Shown: positions 34,702 through 43,603 of the stretch, piece by piece | How positions within the stretch are numbered: the first letter of the stretch is position 1 | Layout: every line of letters starts with the position of its first letter | Source of the DNA: an uncultured Jannaschia sp. | GTDB lineage: Bacteria; Pseudomonadota; Alphaproteobacteria; Rhodobacterales; Rhodobacteraceae | Assembly (NCBI RefSeq): GCF_947494055.1 | Contig: NZ_CANLTR010000004.1 | Location: 222,478 to 286,477, forward strand | Length of the DNA: 64,000 nt | Direction: 5' to 3' | The notes under the pieces: generated by a model | Seen by the model: only the letters and a program-made list of their open reading frames with translations | Databases searched by the model: none | What the model was told of the DNA's origin: nothing | Made by a program: the position numbers and the translations under genes

Positions 34702-35994
34702 ATGCTGCGCTTCTTCCTGATTTTCTTTGCCCTGCCCGCCACCGCGATGGAGTTCCCCGCGCCGGTCGGCGACGACGCCTACCGCGCGACCGATCCCGCG
34801 CAGGTCGAGATGGGGCGGCTTCTGTTCTGGGACCCCGTCCTGTCGGGCAACCGGGAGCTGAGCTGCGGCACCTGCCACCACCCGCGCTTCGGCACGTCGG
34901 ACGGGCTGTCGCTCGGCATGGGGGATGGCGGCAGGGGGCTCGGCCCCGAGCGGGCCGCCGATCCTGCGAACGCCCCGGAGGAGCGGCTGGCGCGCAACGC
35001 GCCGGGGCTGTGGAACCTCGGCGCGCACGAGTTCTCGGTCCTGTTCCACGACGGCCGGGTGGAGGAACTGGAGGACGGGTTCCGCACGCCGATGGGAACG
35101 GAGATGGTCGAGGGGTTCGATTCCGTCCTTTCCGCGCAGACGATGTTTCCGGTTCTGGCCGACGACGAGATGGCCGGCCACTACGCCGAGAACGAGGTCA
35201 GCCGTGCCGTCCGCAAGGGCGAGATCACGGGGCCGGGCGGGGCATGGGGCCTGATCGCCGCGCGGGTGCGGGCCATCCCGGACTACGTGGAGATGTGGCG
35301 TGCGGCCTTCCCCGGCGACGACGAACTCGACTTCACCGACATCTCCGACGCCATCGCCGCCTTCGTCGAACACGAATGGCGCTCGGACACGTCGCCGTTC
35401 GACGGCTGGCTCCGGGGCGAGGACTCCCTTCCGCCCGAGGCCCTGGCGGGCGTCGAGCTGTTCTACGGCGAGCTTGGCTGTGCCTCCTGCCATGCCGGCC
35501 CGTTCCAGACCGACCACGAGTTCCACGTCACCGGCCAGCCGCAGCTCGGCCCCGGCAAGCGGGCGCGGTTCGAGAGCCATGCGCGCGACGAGGGACGGCT
35601 GCGCGTGACAGGCGAGGCGGCCGACCGCTTTGCCTTTCGCACGCCATCTCTCCGGAACGTGACCGAGACCGGCCCCTGGGGCCATGCGGGCGCCTACGAC
35701 GACCTGCGCGCCTTTTTGGTCGACCATGCCGCGCCGCGCCGGGCGCTCGCGGAGTACGCGCGGACGAGCGTGCTGCCGGACATGGGCGGCACGACGGAGG
35801 ATTGGGTATTCATGGACGATCCCGCCGAGGTCGCCGCGCTTGCGGCCGCCGTCGAAGGGCCGGATCGCGTCCTGACGGAGGCCGAGATCGACACGCTCCT
35901 GGCCTTCCTCGCGGCCTTGCGCGACGAGGACGCGCTGGCCGGGCGGTTGGGCATTCCCGAGACTGTGCCCTCGGGCCTGCCGGTGGACCGCTGA
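34702..35994 (+). CDS. Di-heme cytochrome c peroxidase / MauG family protein
   Basis: A 430-residue exported protein with a short signal peptide (MLRFFLIFFALPATA) and two c-type heme motifs, CGTCH (C55, C58, H59) and CASCH (C260, C263, H264), spaced as in bacterial di-heme peroxidases and MauG. Blocks GRLLFWDPVLSGNRELSCGTCHHP and FRTPSLRNVTETGPWGHAG (heme-environment loop with His) are family features. It would reduce peroxide in the periplasm or oxidise a partner protein. Stands alone; no MauA-like partner is near. Longer than typical CcpA (about 330), with an insertion between the hemes. Confidence 0.92.
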   Translation: MLRFFLIFFALPATAMEFPAPVGDDAYRATDPAQVEMGRLLFWDPVLSGNRELSCGTCHHPRFGTSDGLSLGMGDGGRGLGPERAADPANAPEERLARNAPGLWNLGAHEFSVLFHDGRVEELEDGFRTPMGTEMVEGFDSVLSAQTMFPVLADDEMAGHYAENEVSRAVRKGEITGPGGAWGLIAARVRAIPDYVEMWRAAFPGDDELDFTDISDAIAAFVEHEWRSDTSPFDGWLRGEDSLPPEALAGVELFYGELGCASCHAGPFQTDHEFHVTGQPQLGPGKRARFESHARDEGRLRVTGEAADRFAFRTPSLRNVTETGPWGHAGAYDDLRAFLVDHAAPRRALAEYARTSVLPDMGGTTEDWVFMDDPAEVAALAAAVEGPDRVLTEAEIDTLLAFLAALRDEDALAGRLGIPETVPSGLPVDR

Positions 35995-36112
35995 GGCGGC
36001 ACGGGATCACGCTGGCCAGGCCGTGTTCCGGTCGCGGCGAGGCTGGGTAATCGACGTCGCCCATCGCGCGAACCCCACCGGATCGCCGAGCCGTCCTCCG
36101 GGCGCCGATTCC

Positions 36113-36694
36113 TCAGCGGCAGCGCGGAAGCTGCTGTTGGTACATCAGGGCCCGGGCCTCGATCTGACCCGAAACCCGCATCAGCCACGGCTTCGCCCGG
36201 TAGGTGCCGCGGCGATAGCCGTTCCGCCCGTCATGATAGGCGAGGTACTGGTTGCGCGCGTCGCGGACCGAGATGCCGAGCGTCCGCTGCGTCTCGGCCA
36301 TGTACCAGCCCATGAAGTCGGTCGCATGGCGGATGTTGTCACGCCGCGTCCGCCGTCCGCCCTGCGCCTCCTGATACTCCTCCCAGGTTCCGTCGAGCGC
36401 CTGTGAATAGCCGAACGCGCTCGATTGCCGCCCAACCGGGATCACACCTAGCGAGAAGCGGAGCGGCGTGCGCGCATCGGAGACGAACTTCGATTCCTGA
36501 TAGATCGTCGCCATCTGGACATGCACCGGCACGCCCCACTTGCGCTCCGCCGCCTTGAACGCTCGCAGGTAGCCCGGCCGTTGCGCGAGGATGGCGCAGG
36601 CGTCGTCGAGATTGCTCGGCGCCCGCCCGGAGCCGCCGCCCCCGCCACAGGCCGCGAGGATCAGCACGCAGCCGATCTGGATTAGTCGCTTCAT
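36113..36694 (-). CDS. Lytic-transglycosylase-like lipoprotein (SLT fold)
   Basis: A 193-residue lipoprotein: signal MKRLIQIGCVLILAAC with lipobox LAAC and a Gly-rich tether. The domain has an SLT-like catalytic helix with Glu in MATIYQESKF, then SSAFGYSQALDGTWEEYQ and a late QYLAYHDGRNGYRRG motif typical of small lysozyme-like proteins, so it probably cleaves peptidoglycan. It is separated from hspQ by 286 nt (36695-36980), a gap that must hold two promoters and shows no gene. Confidence 0.88.
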   Translation of the reverse strand: MKRLIQIGCVLILAACGGGGGSGRAPSNLDDACAILAQRPGYLRAFKAAERKWGVPVHVQMATIYQESKFVSDARTPLRFSLGVIPVGRQSSAFGYSQALDGTWEEYQEAQGGRRTRRDNIRHATDFMGWYMAETQRTLGISVRDARNQYLAYHDGRNGYRRGTYRAKPWLMRVSGQIEARALMYQQQLPRCR

Positions 36695-36980
36695 GATGTC
36701 ACTGCCCGGCTTCTTACCGATTTTCGGGAAGTCTAACCCGAAAGGACCCCACCTGCCAACAGGCTCGCTTCCGGTCGCGCGCCCGGAATTGTCGGCGCGT
36801 GCGGGCCCGCGTGGCGCGCCTGCATCACGCCGTCGCAGTTTCGTCGGACCCGGAGACATCGGGCGCGATCCGCCGCACTGTCGGGATGTGCGTCACAATA
36901 TGTTTCCGGCACCGGGTCGCGGTCCCGATTTACAAGCCGCGCCGGGCAGCGCTAGGAACTGGTCGGGAAAGGGCGAAGTG

Positions 36981-37307
36981 ATGTTGAAGAACGAAGCGAA
37001 GTACGGGCTGGGCGAAATCGTGCGTCACAGGAAGCATCCCTTCCGCGGGGTGATCTTCGACGTGGACGCGGAATTCTCGAACACCGAGGAATGGTACGAC
37101 GCCATTCCGAAGGATAGCCGGCCGAGCCGGAACCAGCCCTTCTACCACCTTCTGGCGGAGAACGACGACAGCTACTACGTGGCCTACGTCTCCGAGCAGA
37201 ACCTCGTCCTGGATCGCACCGGAGAGCCGGTCACACATCCCGATCTCGGCGATCTCTTCGGAGCGTTCGACGGACGGCAGTATCCGCTGCATTTCGACTT
37301 GAACTGA
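36981..37307 (+). CDS. hspQ: Heat shock protein HspQ
   Basis: A 108-residue YccV/HspQ-type protein: start KNEAKYGLGEIVRHRKHPFRGVIFDVDAEFSNTEEWYD, then QPFYHLLAENDDSYYVAYVSEQNL and a C-terminal HPDLGDLFGAFDGRQYPL. In E. coli HspQ binds hemimethylated DNA and acts as a specificity factor for Lon protease. ATG 36981 follows GAAGTG; GTG 36978 is a possible alternative. Confidence 0.95.
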   Translation: MLKNEAKYGLGEIVRHRKHPFRGVIFDVDAEFSNTEEWYDAIPKDSRPSRNQPFYHLLAENDDSYYVAYVSEQNLVLDRTGEPVTHPDLGDLFGAFDGRQYPLHFDLN

Positions 37308-37440
37308 CGTCCCGGGCGTCGGGCCCCCGGATCGGGGGAACCTGAACATCCCGCCGTCGCAGGCGCATTAAGCCGCTCTTCATGCCCCGCATGCGAGATT
37401 CCCGTCGGGCCCGCGCGAGGGCCGCGACGAGCGGGAGCGC

Positions 37441-39498
37441 ATGGACACGGTTCGCGACGATCTGTATCTCGAGGAGCGCCGCCGCCGGCTCGCGGCCGAG
37501 CGCAAGCTCGAGCATACGTGCCGCGAGCTTGCCCGGGCCCACGCCGCCCTCACCGTCAATGCGGATCGACTCTCGCGCAACTGTGTCGCGGAGCGCGAGC
37601 AGAGTCTGCGACTCGAAGAACGCCGGCGGGTCGCGATGGCCGCGCAGCGCCGGGCGGCGCTGCGGGCCGACCACGGGCGCCGCCGGCTCTGGCACGCAAT
37701 CGAGACGATGCGCGACGGCTTCGCCCTGTTCGACTCCGGCGGCTTCCTCATCGCCGCGAATCGCGTCTATCTCGAATTGTTCGACGGCGTCGCCATCCTC
37801 GGCCCCGGCGACCATATCGGCGAGATCCTCGACCACGCCGCGGCGGAGGGCGTCTTCGACACGGAAGGGACGGATTCCGAAGACTGGATCGCCCGGCAAC
37901 TCGCCCGGTGGAACGATCCGGACCCGTCGCCGCTGTCGCTGACCCGATACGACGGTCGGATCATCCGGATCGAGGATCGCCGCGTCCCCGACGGTGACGT
38001 CGTGTCGGTCGCCATCGACATCACCAAGCACCGCGACCGCGAGGCCTCGCTGGCGGCCGCCCGCGACGCCGCCGAAAGCGCGGCAAACGCAAAGGCACGG
38101 TTCCTCGCCCGGATGAGCCACGAGATCCATACGCCGATGAGCGGGATCCTGGGCATGGCGCAGATGCTCGCCGAGCAGGCCACGGATGCAGAGACGCGCC
38201 TCTCCGCCCGCACGATCTGCGACTCGGCGGAGGCGCTTCTCGGCATCGTGGACGACGCGCTCGACGTCTCGCGGCTCGCTGCGGGGCGCATGGCGCTCCA
38301 AGACGCGCCGTTCGACCTCGAAGCGCTGCTCTGCGACGGCGTGCGGCTGGCGATGTCCGAGGCCCGGCCCGGGGTCGCGGTCGGGCTGGCCTACCCGCTG
38401 GATGCGCCCCTGCGGTTCCAGGGCGACGAGGATCGGCTCCGCCAGGTCGTGGCGCACCTGCTCGCCAACGCGATCCGTGTCACAGAGCGCGGCCATGTGA
38501 TCCTCCGGGCCTCCGTGACCGGGGACGACCCGGCGCGCGTCGTCATCGAGGTCGAGGATACCGGTCCCGGCATCGCGCCGGAAGCGCAGGCCACGATCTT
38601 CGAGGCCTTCGGGCAGATCCCGGATTCAGACCGGCCGGCAGGCGAGGGAACGGGTCTCGGTCTGACGATCTCGCGCGGGCTGGCCGAACAGATGGGCGGC
38701 ACGCTCACGTTGCGGAGCGCACAGGGCGCGGGCGCGACCTTCACCCTTTCCCTGCCGCTTGCATCCGACGGCTCGGTTCGAGAAATCTCCGCTTTGCCGC
38801 AGGCGGTCGTGGTCGCCGACGGCGCGCTCGGCGATCTGCTCGCGGCGCAGCTCGGTGCCGGCGGTGTCTCGGTCGCGCGCGATGTGACGTCCGCGGCGGC
38901 GCAGGTGATCCTGCCGCTCGATCCGGATCGCGACCGCCAGATCGCCTTCCTCGGCGCGTTGGCGCCCGCGGTGCGGCTCGTGCTCGTCGGTCGGCGGGCG
39001 AACGCCTTGCCGGAGACTTTGGCGCGGGCCGACGCCCTGCTGCCGGCGCCGGCACGGGGCGCGGAGCTGGTCGCGGCGCTCGCGGAGGAACCCGACACCG
39101 TGGCTGCGCCGGTTCCCCGCATCCTCCTCGCCGACGACAACGCGACGAACCGCATCATCGCCGACCGCATGCTGCGAAGCGAAGGCTACGATGTCGACGT
39201 CGTGTGCGACGGGGCCGCGGCGATCGAGGCCTTCCGGGCGCGGGCGCCCGAGGCGGTCATCCTCGACATCTCGATGCCCGTCATCGACGGGTTCGAGGCC
39301 GCCGCGTCGATGCGCGCGACGGATGGTTCGATTCCGATCATCGCGCTGACCGCGCATGTCGGTCCCGAGATCGCGGAACGCCTGGCCGAGGCGGGCTTCG
39401 ACGCCTACCTCACGAAGCCGCTCCGCAAGGGCGAGTTGATGGCGGAACTCGCCCGTCATCTCGATGCCCCGTCACCTCATGCCAGGGCGACCTCGTAA
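37441..39498 (+). CDS. Cytoplasmic hybrid sensor histidine kinase (PAS-HisKA-HATPase-REC)
   Basis: A 685-residue kinase without membrane segments. Order: N-terminal coiled coil (about 10-85, rich in Arg/Glu), a PAS domain (about 85-195, MRDGFALFDSGGFLIAANRVYLELF), HisKA with phospho-acceptor H227 (MSHEIHTPMSGI), HATPase with the N, G1 and G2 boxes (LLANAIRVTERGHV, DTGPGIAP, GTGLGLTISRGLAEQMGG), a variable segment, then a receiver domain with D609 (VILDISMPVIDG) and K at AYLTKPL. No response regulator is adjacent; a separate one or a phosphotransfer protein is needed. The gene's last 22 nt overlap the convergent asparaginase gene. Confidence 0.93.
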   Translation: MDTVRDDLYLEERRRRLAAERKLEHTCRELARAHAALTVNADRLSRNCVAEREQSLRLEERRRVAMAAQRRAALRADHGRRRLWHAIETMRDGFALFDSGGFLIAANRVYLELFDGVAILGPGDHIGEILDHAAAEGVFDTEGTDSEDWIARQLARWNDPDPSPLSLTRYDGRIIRIEDRRVPDGDVVSVAIDITKHRDREASLAAARDAAESAANAKARFLARMSHEIHTPMSGILGMAQMLAEQATDAETRLSARTICDSAEALLGIVDDALDVSRLAAGRMALQDAPFDLEALLCDGVRLAMSEARPGVAVGLAYPLDAPLRFQGDEDRLRQVVAHLLANAIRVTERGHVILRASVTGDDPARVVIEVEDTGPGIAPEAQATIFEAFGQIPDSDRPAGEGTGLGLTISRGLAEQMGGTLTLRSAQGAGATFTLSLPLASDGSVREISALPQAVVVADGALGDLLAAQLGAGGVSVARDVTSAAAQVILPLDPDRDRQIAFLGALAPAVRLVLVGRRANALPETLARADALLPAPARGAELVAALAEEPDTVAAPVPRILLADDNATNRIIADRMLRSEGYDVDVVCDGAAAIEAFRARAPEAVILDISMPVIDGFEAAASMRATDGSIPIIALTAHVGPEIAERLAEAGFDAYLTKPLRKGELMAELARHLDAPSPHARATS

Positions 39499-40472
39499 CG
39501 GCCGGTGACGGTGCCGCGACAGTTCGCAATCGGGCCTTCCATCAGGCGCCGCGCCACCGGCGCCGCCGCGTCGAGCACGCCGAGCCGCACCAGAAGCGCC
39601 GCGATCGTGGCCTCCGCCGCACGGGTGCCGCCGTCGACGATCTTGAGCGCCACGCCCCGGTCGAGCCCGGGCACGATGGCGACGAACACCGCCTCCGCCC
39701 CGGTCTTGACCGCAACGCGGCCCCCCATCGCGCGCATCAGATCGGTACAGGCCCGGCCCTCGCCCGCGACGAGCTCGGGTGCCGCGCCCATCGCCTGCGT
39801 CAGCCGGGCCATCGCGTCCGCCCGCGTGCCGCCGCCCTCGCGCGCCGCCGCGAAGCGCCCCATCGCAGCGCCGAGCGCATCGAGCCGGGTGGCGAAGTTC
39901 GGCGCGGAACAGCCGTCGATGCCGTATCCCGGGCTGTCCATCCCCGTCACCTCCTCGAAAGCGCGCCGCACGGCGATCTGCACCGGATGGTCGATCTCCA
40001 CGTAGTCCGGCCCGCCGCCGAGGTGCTTCGAGAGCGTGAGGAACCCCGCATGCTTGCCCGAGCAGTTGTTGTGCAGCTGACACGGCGCCTCGCCCGCGCG
40101 GATCAGCGCCGACTTCGCATCGTCCGCGTAGGGCATGTGCGTCCCGCAGCGCAGATCCGGCTCCGACAATCCGAGATCCGACAGCCAGGCCGAGACCGCT
40201 TCCGTATGGATCGCCGCGCCCTGGTGCGAGGCGCAGGCCAGCGCCACCTGCCGGTCCGTCAGGTCGCGCCCGGCCCCGGATTCCAGGAGCGGCAGCGCCT
40301 GGATCATCTTGCACGACGAGCGCGGGTAGATCACCGCCGCGGGGTCGCCCCAGGCCTCCACCACCGCGCCCGTGCCGTCGCAGATCACGGCGTGGCCGCG
40401 ATGGACGGACTCGACACGGTCGCCCCGGATCACCCGCACCAGCTCGACTGCGCCGTCACTTACCTCTGTCAT
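39477..40472 (-). CDS. L-asparaginase, Rhizobium etli type (class 3)
   Basis: A 331-residue enzyme of the thermolabile asparaginase family, unrelated to E. coli AnsA/B. Family motifs: YPRSSCKMIQALPLLESGA with the Ser/Lys pairs, CASHQGAAIHTEAV, CQLHNNCSGKHAGFLTL and YGIDGCSAPNFATRL. It hydrolyses asparagine to aspartate and ammonia. ATG 40472 is chosen, as an upstream open extension has no homology signal. It overlaps the histidine kinase gene by 22 nt at the 3' ends. Confidence 0.93.
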   Translation of the reverse strand: MTEVSDGAVELVRVIRGDRVESVHRGHAVICDGTGAVVEAWGDPAAVIYPRSSCKMIQALPLLESGAGRDLTDRQVALACASHQGAAIHTEAVSAWLSDLGLSEPDLRCGTHMPYADDAKSALIRAGEAPCQLHNNCSGKHAGFLTLSKHLGGGPDYVEIDHPVQIAVRRAFEEVTGMDSPGYGIDGCSAPNFATRLDALGAAMGRFAAAREGGGTRADAMARLTQAMGAAPELVAGEGRACTDLMRAMGGRVAVKTGAEAVFVAIVPGLDRGVALKIVDGGTRAAEATIAALLVRLGVLDAAAPVARRLMEGPIANCRGTVTGRYEVALA

Positions 40473-40632
40473 GCCGCTCTCCGGTCCGTGAAAATGTGCC
40501 GCATGGTCTTTCCGACCGGGCGCGGCTCGGGCTATCAGGGCGGCGATGGATTGGGAACCACGCGCGTCGCGGCCTACGACCGGACCGGTCTGGCCGTCCG
40601 CGCCGTTCAAAGGACAGAAGGCCGAACCCGTG

Positions 40633-41172
40633 ATGATTCCGAAGACGATCACCGCCGTCCTGCTGGCCGGGACGATGGCCCTGCCGACCGCGACCTCGAC
40701 GGCCTTCGCGCAGGAGGGCAGTACCAACCGCGTATCGACCGAGACCGACTGGTCCGTCTTCGTGGAGGACGATCCGACCCAGTGCTGGATCGTCTCGGCG
40801 CCCGTGGAGATCCGGAATGTCCGCAACGGGCAGGAGGTGGAGGCGCGGCGTGGCGAGATCCGCCTGTTCGTGAGCTACTGGCCCGGCGACGGCAAGCGGG
40901 GCGAGGTCTCGACGACCGGCGGTTATCCCTACGCCGACGGCTCGGCGGTCACGATCGAGATCGGCTCCGACAGCTTCGAATTGTTCACGGAAGGGGAGCT
41001 CGCCTGGGCCGCCTCGCCTGCCGAGGACGGCGAGATCATCGCCGCGATGAAGCGCGGCGCGCAGGCGGTCGTCATCGGCCAGTCGAGCCGTGGCACCCGG
41101 ACCGAGGACACATTCAGCCTGCTGGGCTTCACCGCCGCTGTCGAGGATGCCGAGTCGCGCTGCACCTCCTGA
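40633..41172 (+). CDS. Invasion-associated locus B (IalB) family protein
   Basis: A 179-residue exported protein with signal peptide MIPKTITAVLLAGTMALPTATSTAFAQ. The family signature DWSVFVEDDPTQCWIVSAP opens the mature domain, followed by GEIRLFVSYWPG, RGAQAVVIGQSSRGTRTEDTFSLLGFTAAVEDAESRC. Two conserved Cys (QCW and SRC) could form a disulfide. The family's role in Rhodobacterales is unclear (in Bartonella it is linked to erythrocyte invasion). Confidence 0.85.
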   Translation: MIPKTITAVLLAGTMALPTATSTAFAQEGSTNRVSTETDWSVFVEDDPTQCWIVSAPVEIRNVRNGQEVEARRGEIRLFVSYWPGDGKRGEVSTTGGYPYADGSAVTIEIGSDSFELFTEGELAWAASPAEDGEIIAAMKRGAQAVVIGQSSRGTRTEDTFSLLGFTAAVEDAESRCTS

Positions 41173-41198
41173 ACCTCGGGATGGTTTGAGTTCTGCCG

Positions 41199-41223
41199 CG
41201 GGCGTCCCTATATGGGGCGCCCG
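41199..41223 (+). terminator. Hairpin between the IalB-like gene and rlmN
   Basis: CGGGCGTCCC (41199-41208) and GGGGCGCCCG (41214-41223) pair over 10 bp with one G-T wobble around TATAT, and TTCCCGTTTT follows. This fits an intrinsic terminator for the upstream gene, 27 nt after its stop. Confidence 0.5.
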
Positions 41224-41255
41224 TTCCCGTTTTACGACCGACCCGGAGACCCGCC

Positions 41256-42431
41256 ATGCACGCGCCCGTCACGCAGGACGTCCACACGATCCCGCGCCGC
41301 TTGCCGGAAGGCGGGCCGGTGAACCTCGTCGGCCTGACGCGGGACGCGCTGCGCGACGCGCTGGTCGGCATCGGCGTGTCCGAAAAGCAGGCCAAGATGC
41401 GCGTCAACCAGGTCTGGCAATGGGTCTACCATTGGGGCGTGCGCGACTTCGATGCGATGACGAACCTCGCGAAGGGGTTCCGCGCCGATCTGGCCGAACA
41501 CTTCACCATCGAGCTGCCCGAGGTGGTGAGCCGGCAGGTCTCGTCCGACGGCACCCGCAAGTACCTCGTCCGCATCGCCGGCGGCCACGAGGTGGAGACG
41601 GTCTATATCCCGGAGGAGGGGCGCGGGACGCTCTGCGTCTCGTCCCAGGTCGGCTGCACGCTCACCTGCTCGTTCTGCCATACCGGCACGCAGCGGCTCG
41701 TCCGCAACCTGACGGCGGGGGAGATCGTGGGGCAGGTGATGCTCGCCCGCGACGACCTCGGCGAATGGCCCGAGCGAGGCGCGGCGAACGATCCCACGGG
41801 GCGGCTCCTGTCGAACATCGTGCTGATGGGCATGGGCGAGCCGCTCTACAATTTCGAGAACGTGCGCGATGCCATGCGGATCGTGATGGACGGCGAGGGG
41901 ATCGCGCTCGGTCGCCGCCGCATCACGCTCTCCACCTCCGGCGTCGTCCCCGAGATCGTGCGCACGGCAGAGGAGATCGGCTGCCTGCTGGCCGTCAGCT
42001 TCCACGCCACCACGGACGAGGTGCGCGACCGGCTTGTGCCGATCAACAAGCGCTGGAACATCGCCACGCTCCTCGACGCGCTGCGCGAGTATCCCAAGGC
42101 CACGAACAGCGAGCGCATCACTTTCGAATACGTGATGCTCGACGGGGTGAACGACAGCGACGCCGACGCGCGCCGTCTGGTCGAGCTTCTCGACGGCATC
42201 CCGGCCAAGGTGAACCTGATCCCGTTCAACGAATGGCCCGGCGCGCCCTATCGGCGGTCGTCGAACAACCGCATCCGCGCCTTCGCGACGATCCTGATGC
42301 AGGCCGGCTATGCCTCGCCCATCCGCACGCCGCGCGGCGAGGACATCATGGCCGCCTGTGGGCAGCTCAAGTCGGCGACCGAGCGTGCCCGCAAGAGCCG
42401 CGCGCAGATCGCGGCGGAGGCAGGGCTCTAG
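41256..42431 (+). CDS. rlmN: 23S rRNA (adenine-2503-C2)-methyltransferase RlmN (dual-specificity)
   Basis: A radical SAM methyltransferase that modifies A2503 of 23S rRNA and A37 of some tRNAs. The 391 residues hold the cluster motif CTLTCSFC (C134, C138, C141), the methyl-carrying Cys C127 seven residues before it, and the second catalytic Cys C368 ([11 protein letters not shown]), at the same spacing as in E. coli RlmN. ATG 41256 is the clear start. Confidence 0.97.
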   Translation: MHAPVTQDVHTIPRRLPEGGPVNLVGLTRDALRDALVGIGVSEKQAKMRVNQVWQWVYHWGVRDFDAMTNLAKGFRADLAEHFTIELPEVVSRQVSSDGTRKYLVRIAGGHEVETVYIPEEGRGTLCVSSQVGCTLTCSFCHTGTQRLVRNLTAGEIVGQVMLARDDLGEWPERGAANDPTGRLLSNIVLMGMGEPLYNFENVRDAMRIVMDGEGIALGRRRITLSTSGVVPEIVRTAEEIGCLLAVSFHATTDEVRDRLVPINKRWNIATLLDALREYPKATNSERITFEYVMLDGVNDSDADARRLVELLDGIPAKVNLIPFNEWPGAPYRRSSNNRIRAFATILMQAGYASPIRTPRGEDIMAACGQLKSATERARKSRAQIAAEAGL

Positions 42432-42493
42432 CGCCGACGGCGCCAGGGCAGGAGGACGTCGAGGACGAATTGCAGCGGGTCGATCTCGGCCAT
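42428..42493 (-). CDS. Possible 21-residue microprotein opposite the rlmN end
   Basis: ATG 42493 opens 21 codons, reading [21 protein letters not shown], then a stop that overlaps the rlmN stop on the other strand. The peptide is an amphipathic helix followed by a basic run, unlike chance frames here, but no ribosome-binding site is obvious and I recognise no relative. The remaining gap to serB (42494-42600) has no gene. Confidence 0.2.
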   Translation of the reverse strand: MAEIDPLQFVLDVLLPWRRRR

Positions 42494-42600
42494 GGTCGCG
42501 TCTCGGGATATGGGTTCGCGGGCGAACTAGCCGCACCATGTTGCATCCGTGTGACGTTCGGAAGATGCTTCGTGATCGGGCCGAAATACCCCGGCGGGCT

Positions 42601-43476
42601 TCAGCTCACGAAGTTGGCGCGCCGGTAGCCCTGCAGGTAGAGAAGCGCCGTCAGGTCCCCGTGATTGATCCGGTACCGTGCCTCCGCCTGCACCGCGGGT
42701 TTCGCGTGCAACGCCACGCCCATCCCGGCGCGCGTCAACATCCCCAGATCGTTCGCCCCGTCGCCCACGGCCAGCACGTCCGCCTCCGCGATCCCCATCT
42801 CCGCGGTCAGCTCCTCCAGCGCGGCGACCTTCGCCGCCCGCCCGAGGATCGGCTCGCCGGGCGCCCCCGTCAGCTTCCCGTCAGCCACGAGTAGCGTGTT
42901 CGCCCGGTTCCAGTCGAAGCCGAGCCGCGCCGAGACCGCCTCGGTGAAGGCCGTGAACCCCCCGGAGACCAGAGCCGCCCGCGTGCCATGCGCCTTCATC
43001 GTCGCCACCAGCGTGCCGCCCCCCGGCATCGGCGTGATCCGCTCGGCCAGCACCTTGTCGATCACGCCCGCATCCAGCCCGGCGAGCAGCGCGACCCGCT
43101 CCCGCAGCGCGCCCTCGAACCCGATCTCCCCGTTCATGGCCCGCGCGGTGATCGCCGCCACGCGCGGGCCGACCCCGGCCTCGGCGGCCAGCTCGTCCAC
43201 GCATTCCTGCTGGATCATCGTCGAGTCCATATCTGCCAGAAGCAGCCGCTTCCGCCGCCCCGCCACCGGCACCACGTTCAGGTCGACCCCCAGCCTGTCC
43301 AGCTCCGTCCGGACCGTCGCCAGGTTGTCCGGCATCGCCGGAAGATCGAACTCCGCCGCCGCGCCCCGCGCAAGCCACCGCGCCGCGTCCCCGCCCCAAC
43401 CGTTCCGAAGCGCCTCCACGAGGTGCGCCTCCAGGTTGGTGGCATTGGGCGAGGCAGTGAGGACGGTGACATACAT
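42601..43476 (-). CDS. serB: Phosphoserine phosphatase SerB
   Basis: Last step of serine synthesis: O-phosphoserine to serine. The 291 residues begin with an ACT-like regulatory stretch (MYVTVLTASPNATNLEAHLVE) and then the HAD domain: DMDSTMIQQECVDELA with nucleophile D82 and acid D84, SGGFTAF, and LAVGDGANDLGML. ATG 43476 was chosen; the frame is open further upstream without homology. It is divergent from serC across 127 nt. Confidence 0.95.
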   Translation of the reverse strand: MYVTVLTASPNATNLEAHLVEALRNGWGGDAARWLARGAAAEFDLPAMPDNLATVRTELDRLGVDLNVVPVAGRRKRLLLADMDSTMIQQECVDELAAEAGVGPRVAAITARAMNGEIGFEGALRERVALLAGLDAGVIDKVLAERITPMPGGGTLVATMKAHGTRAALVSGGFTAFTEAVSARLGFDWNRANTLLVADGKLTGAPGEPILGRAAKVAALEELTAEMGIAEADVLAVGDGANDLGMLTRAGMGVALHAKPAVQAEARYRINHGDLTALLYLQGYRRANFVS

Positions 43477-43531
43477 GGTCGGACTCCGGGCGGCTTCGGG
43501 CGCCATAGCCGCAGAATGACCCTTGCGCGAC

Positions 43532-43582
43532 CCCCGGACGGGGCATAGCGACACCCGCGGGACACCCCTCCCCAACGAGGGG
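43532..43582 (+). promoter_or_regulatory. Candidate serC leader RNA motif, two hairpins
   Basis: Before serC, CCCC (43532-43535) pairs with GGGG (43540-43543) around GGAC, and CCCCTC (43565-43570) pairs with GAGGGG (43577-43582) around CCCAAC. Each hairpin ends in GGGGCATA (43540-43547 and 43579-43586). The alphaproteobacterial serC leader known from comparative genomics sits at this place, before serC-serA operons. A ribosome-binding AAGGA (43594-43598) follows. The match to that motif is recalled, not computed. Confidence 0.5.
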
Positions 43583-43603
43583 CATATATCTGCAAGGATA
43601 GAC

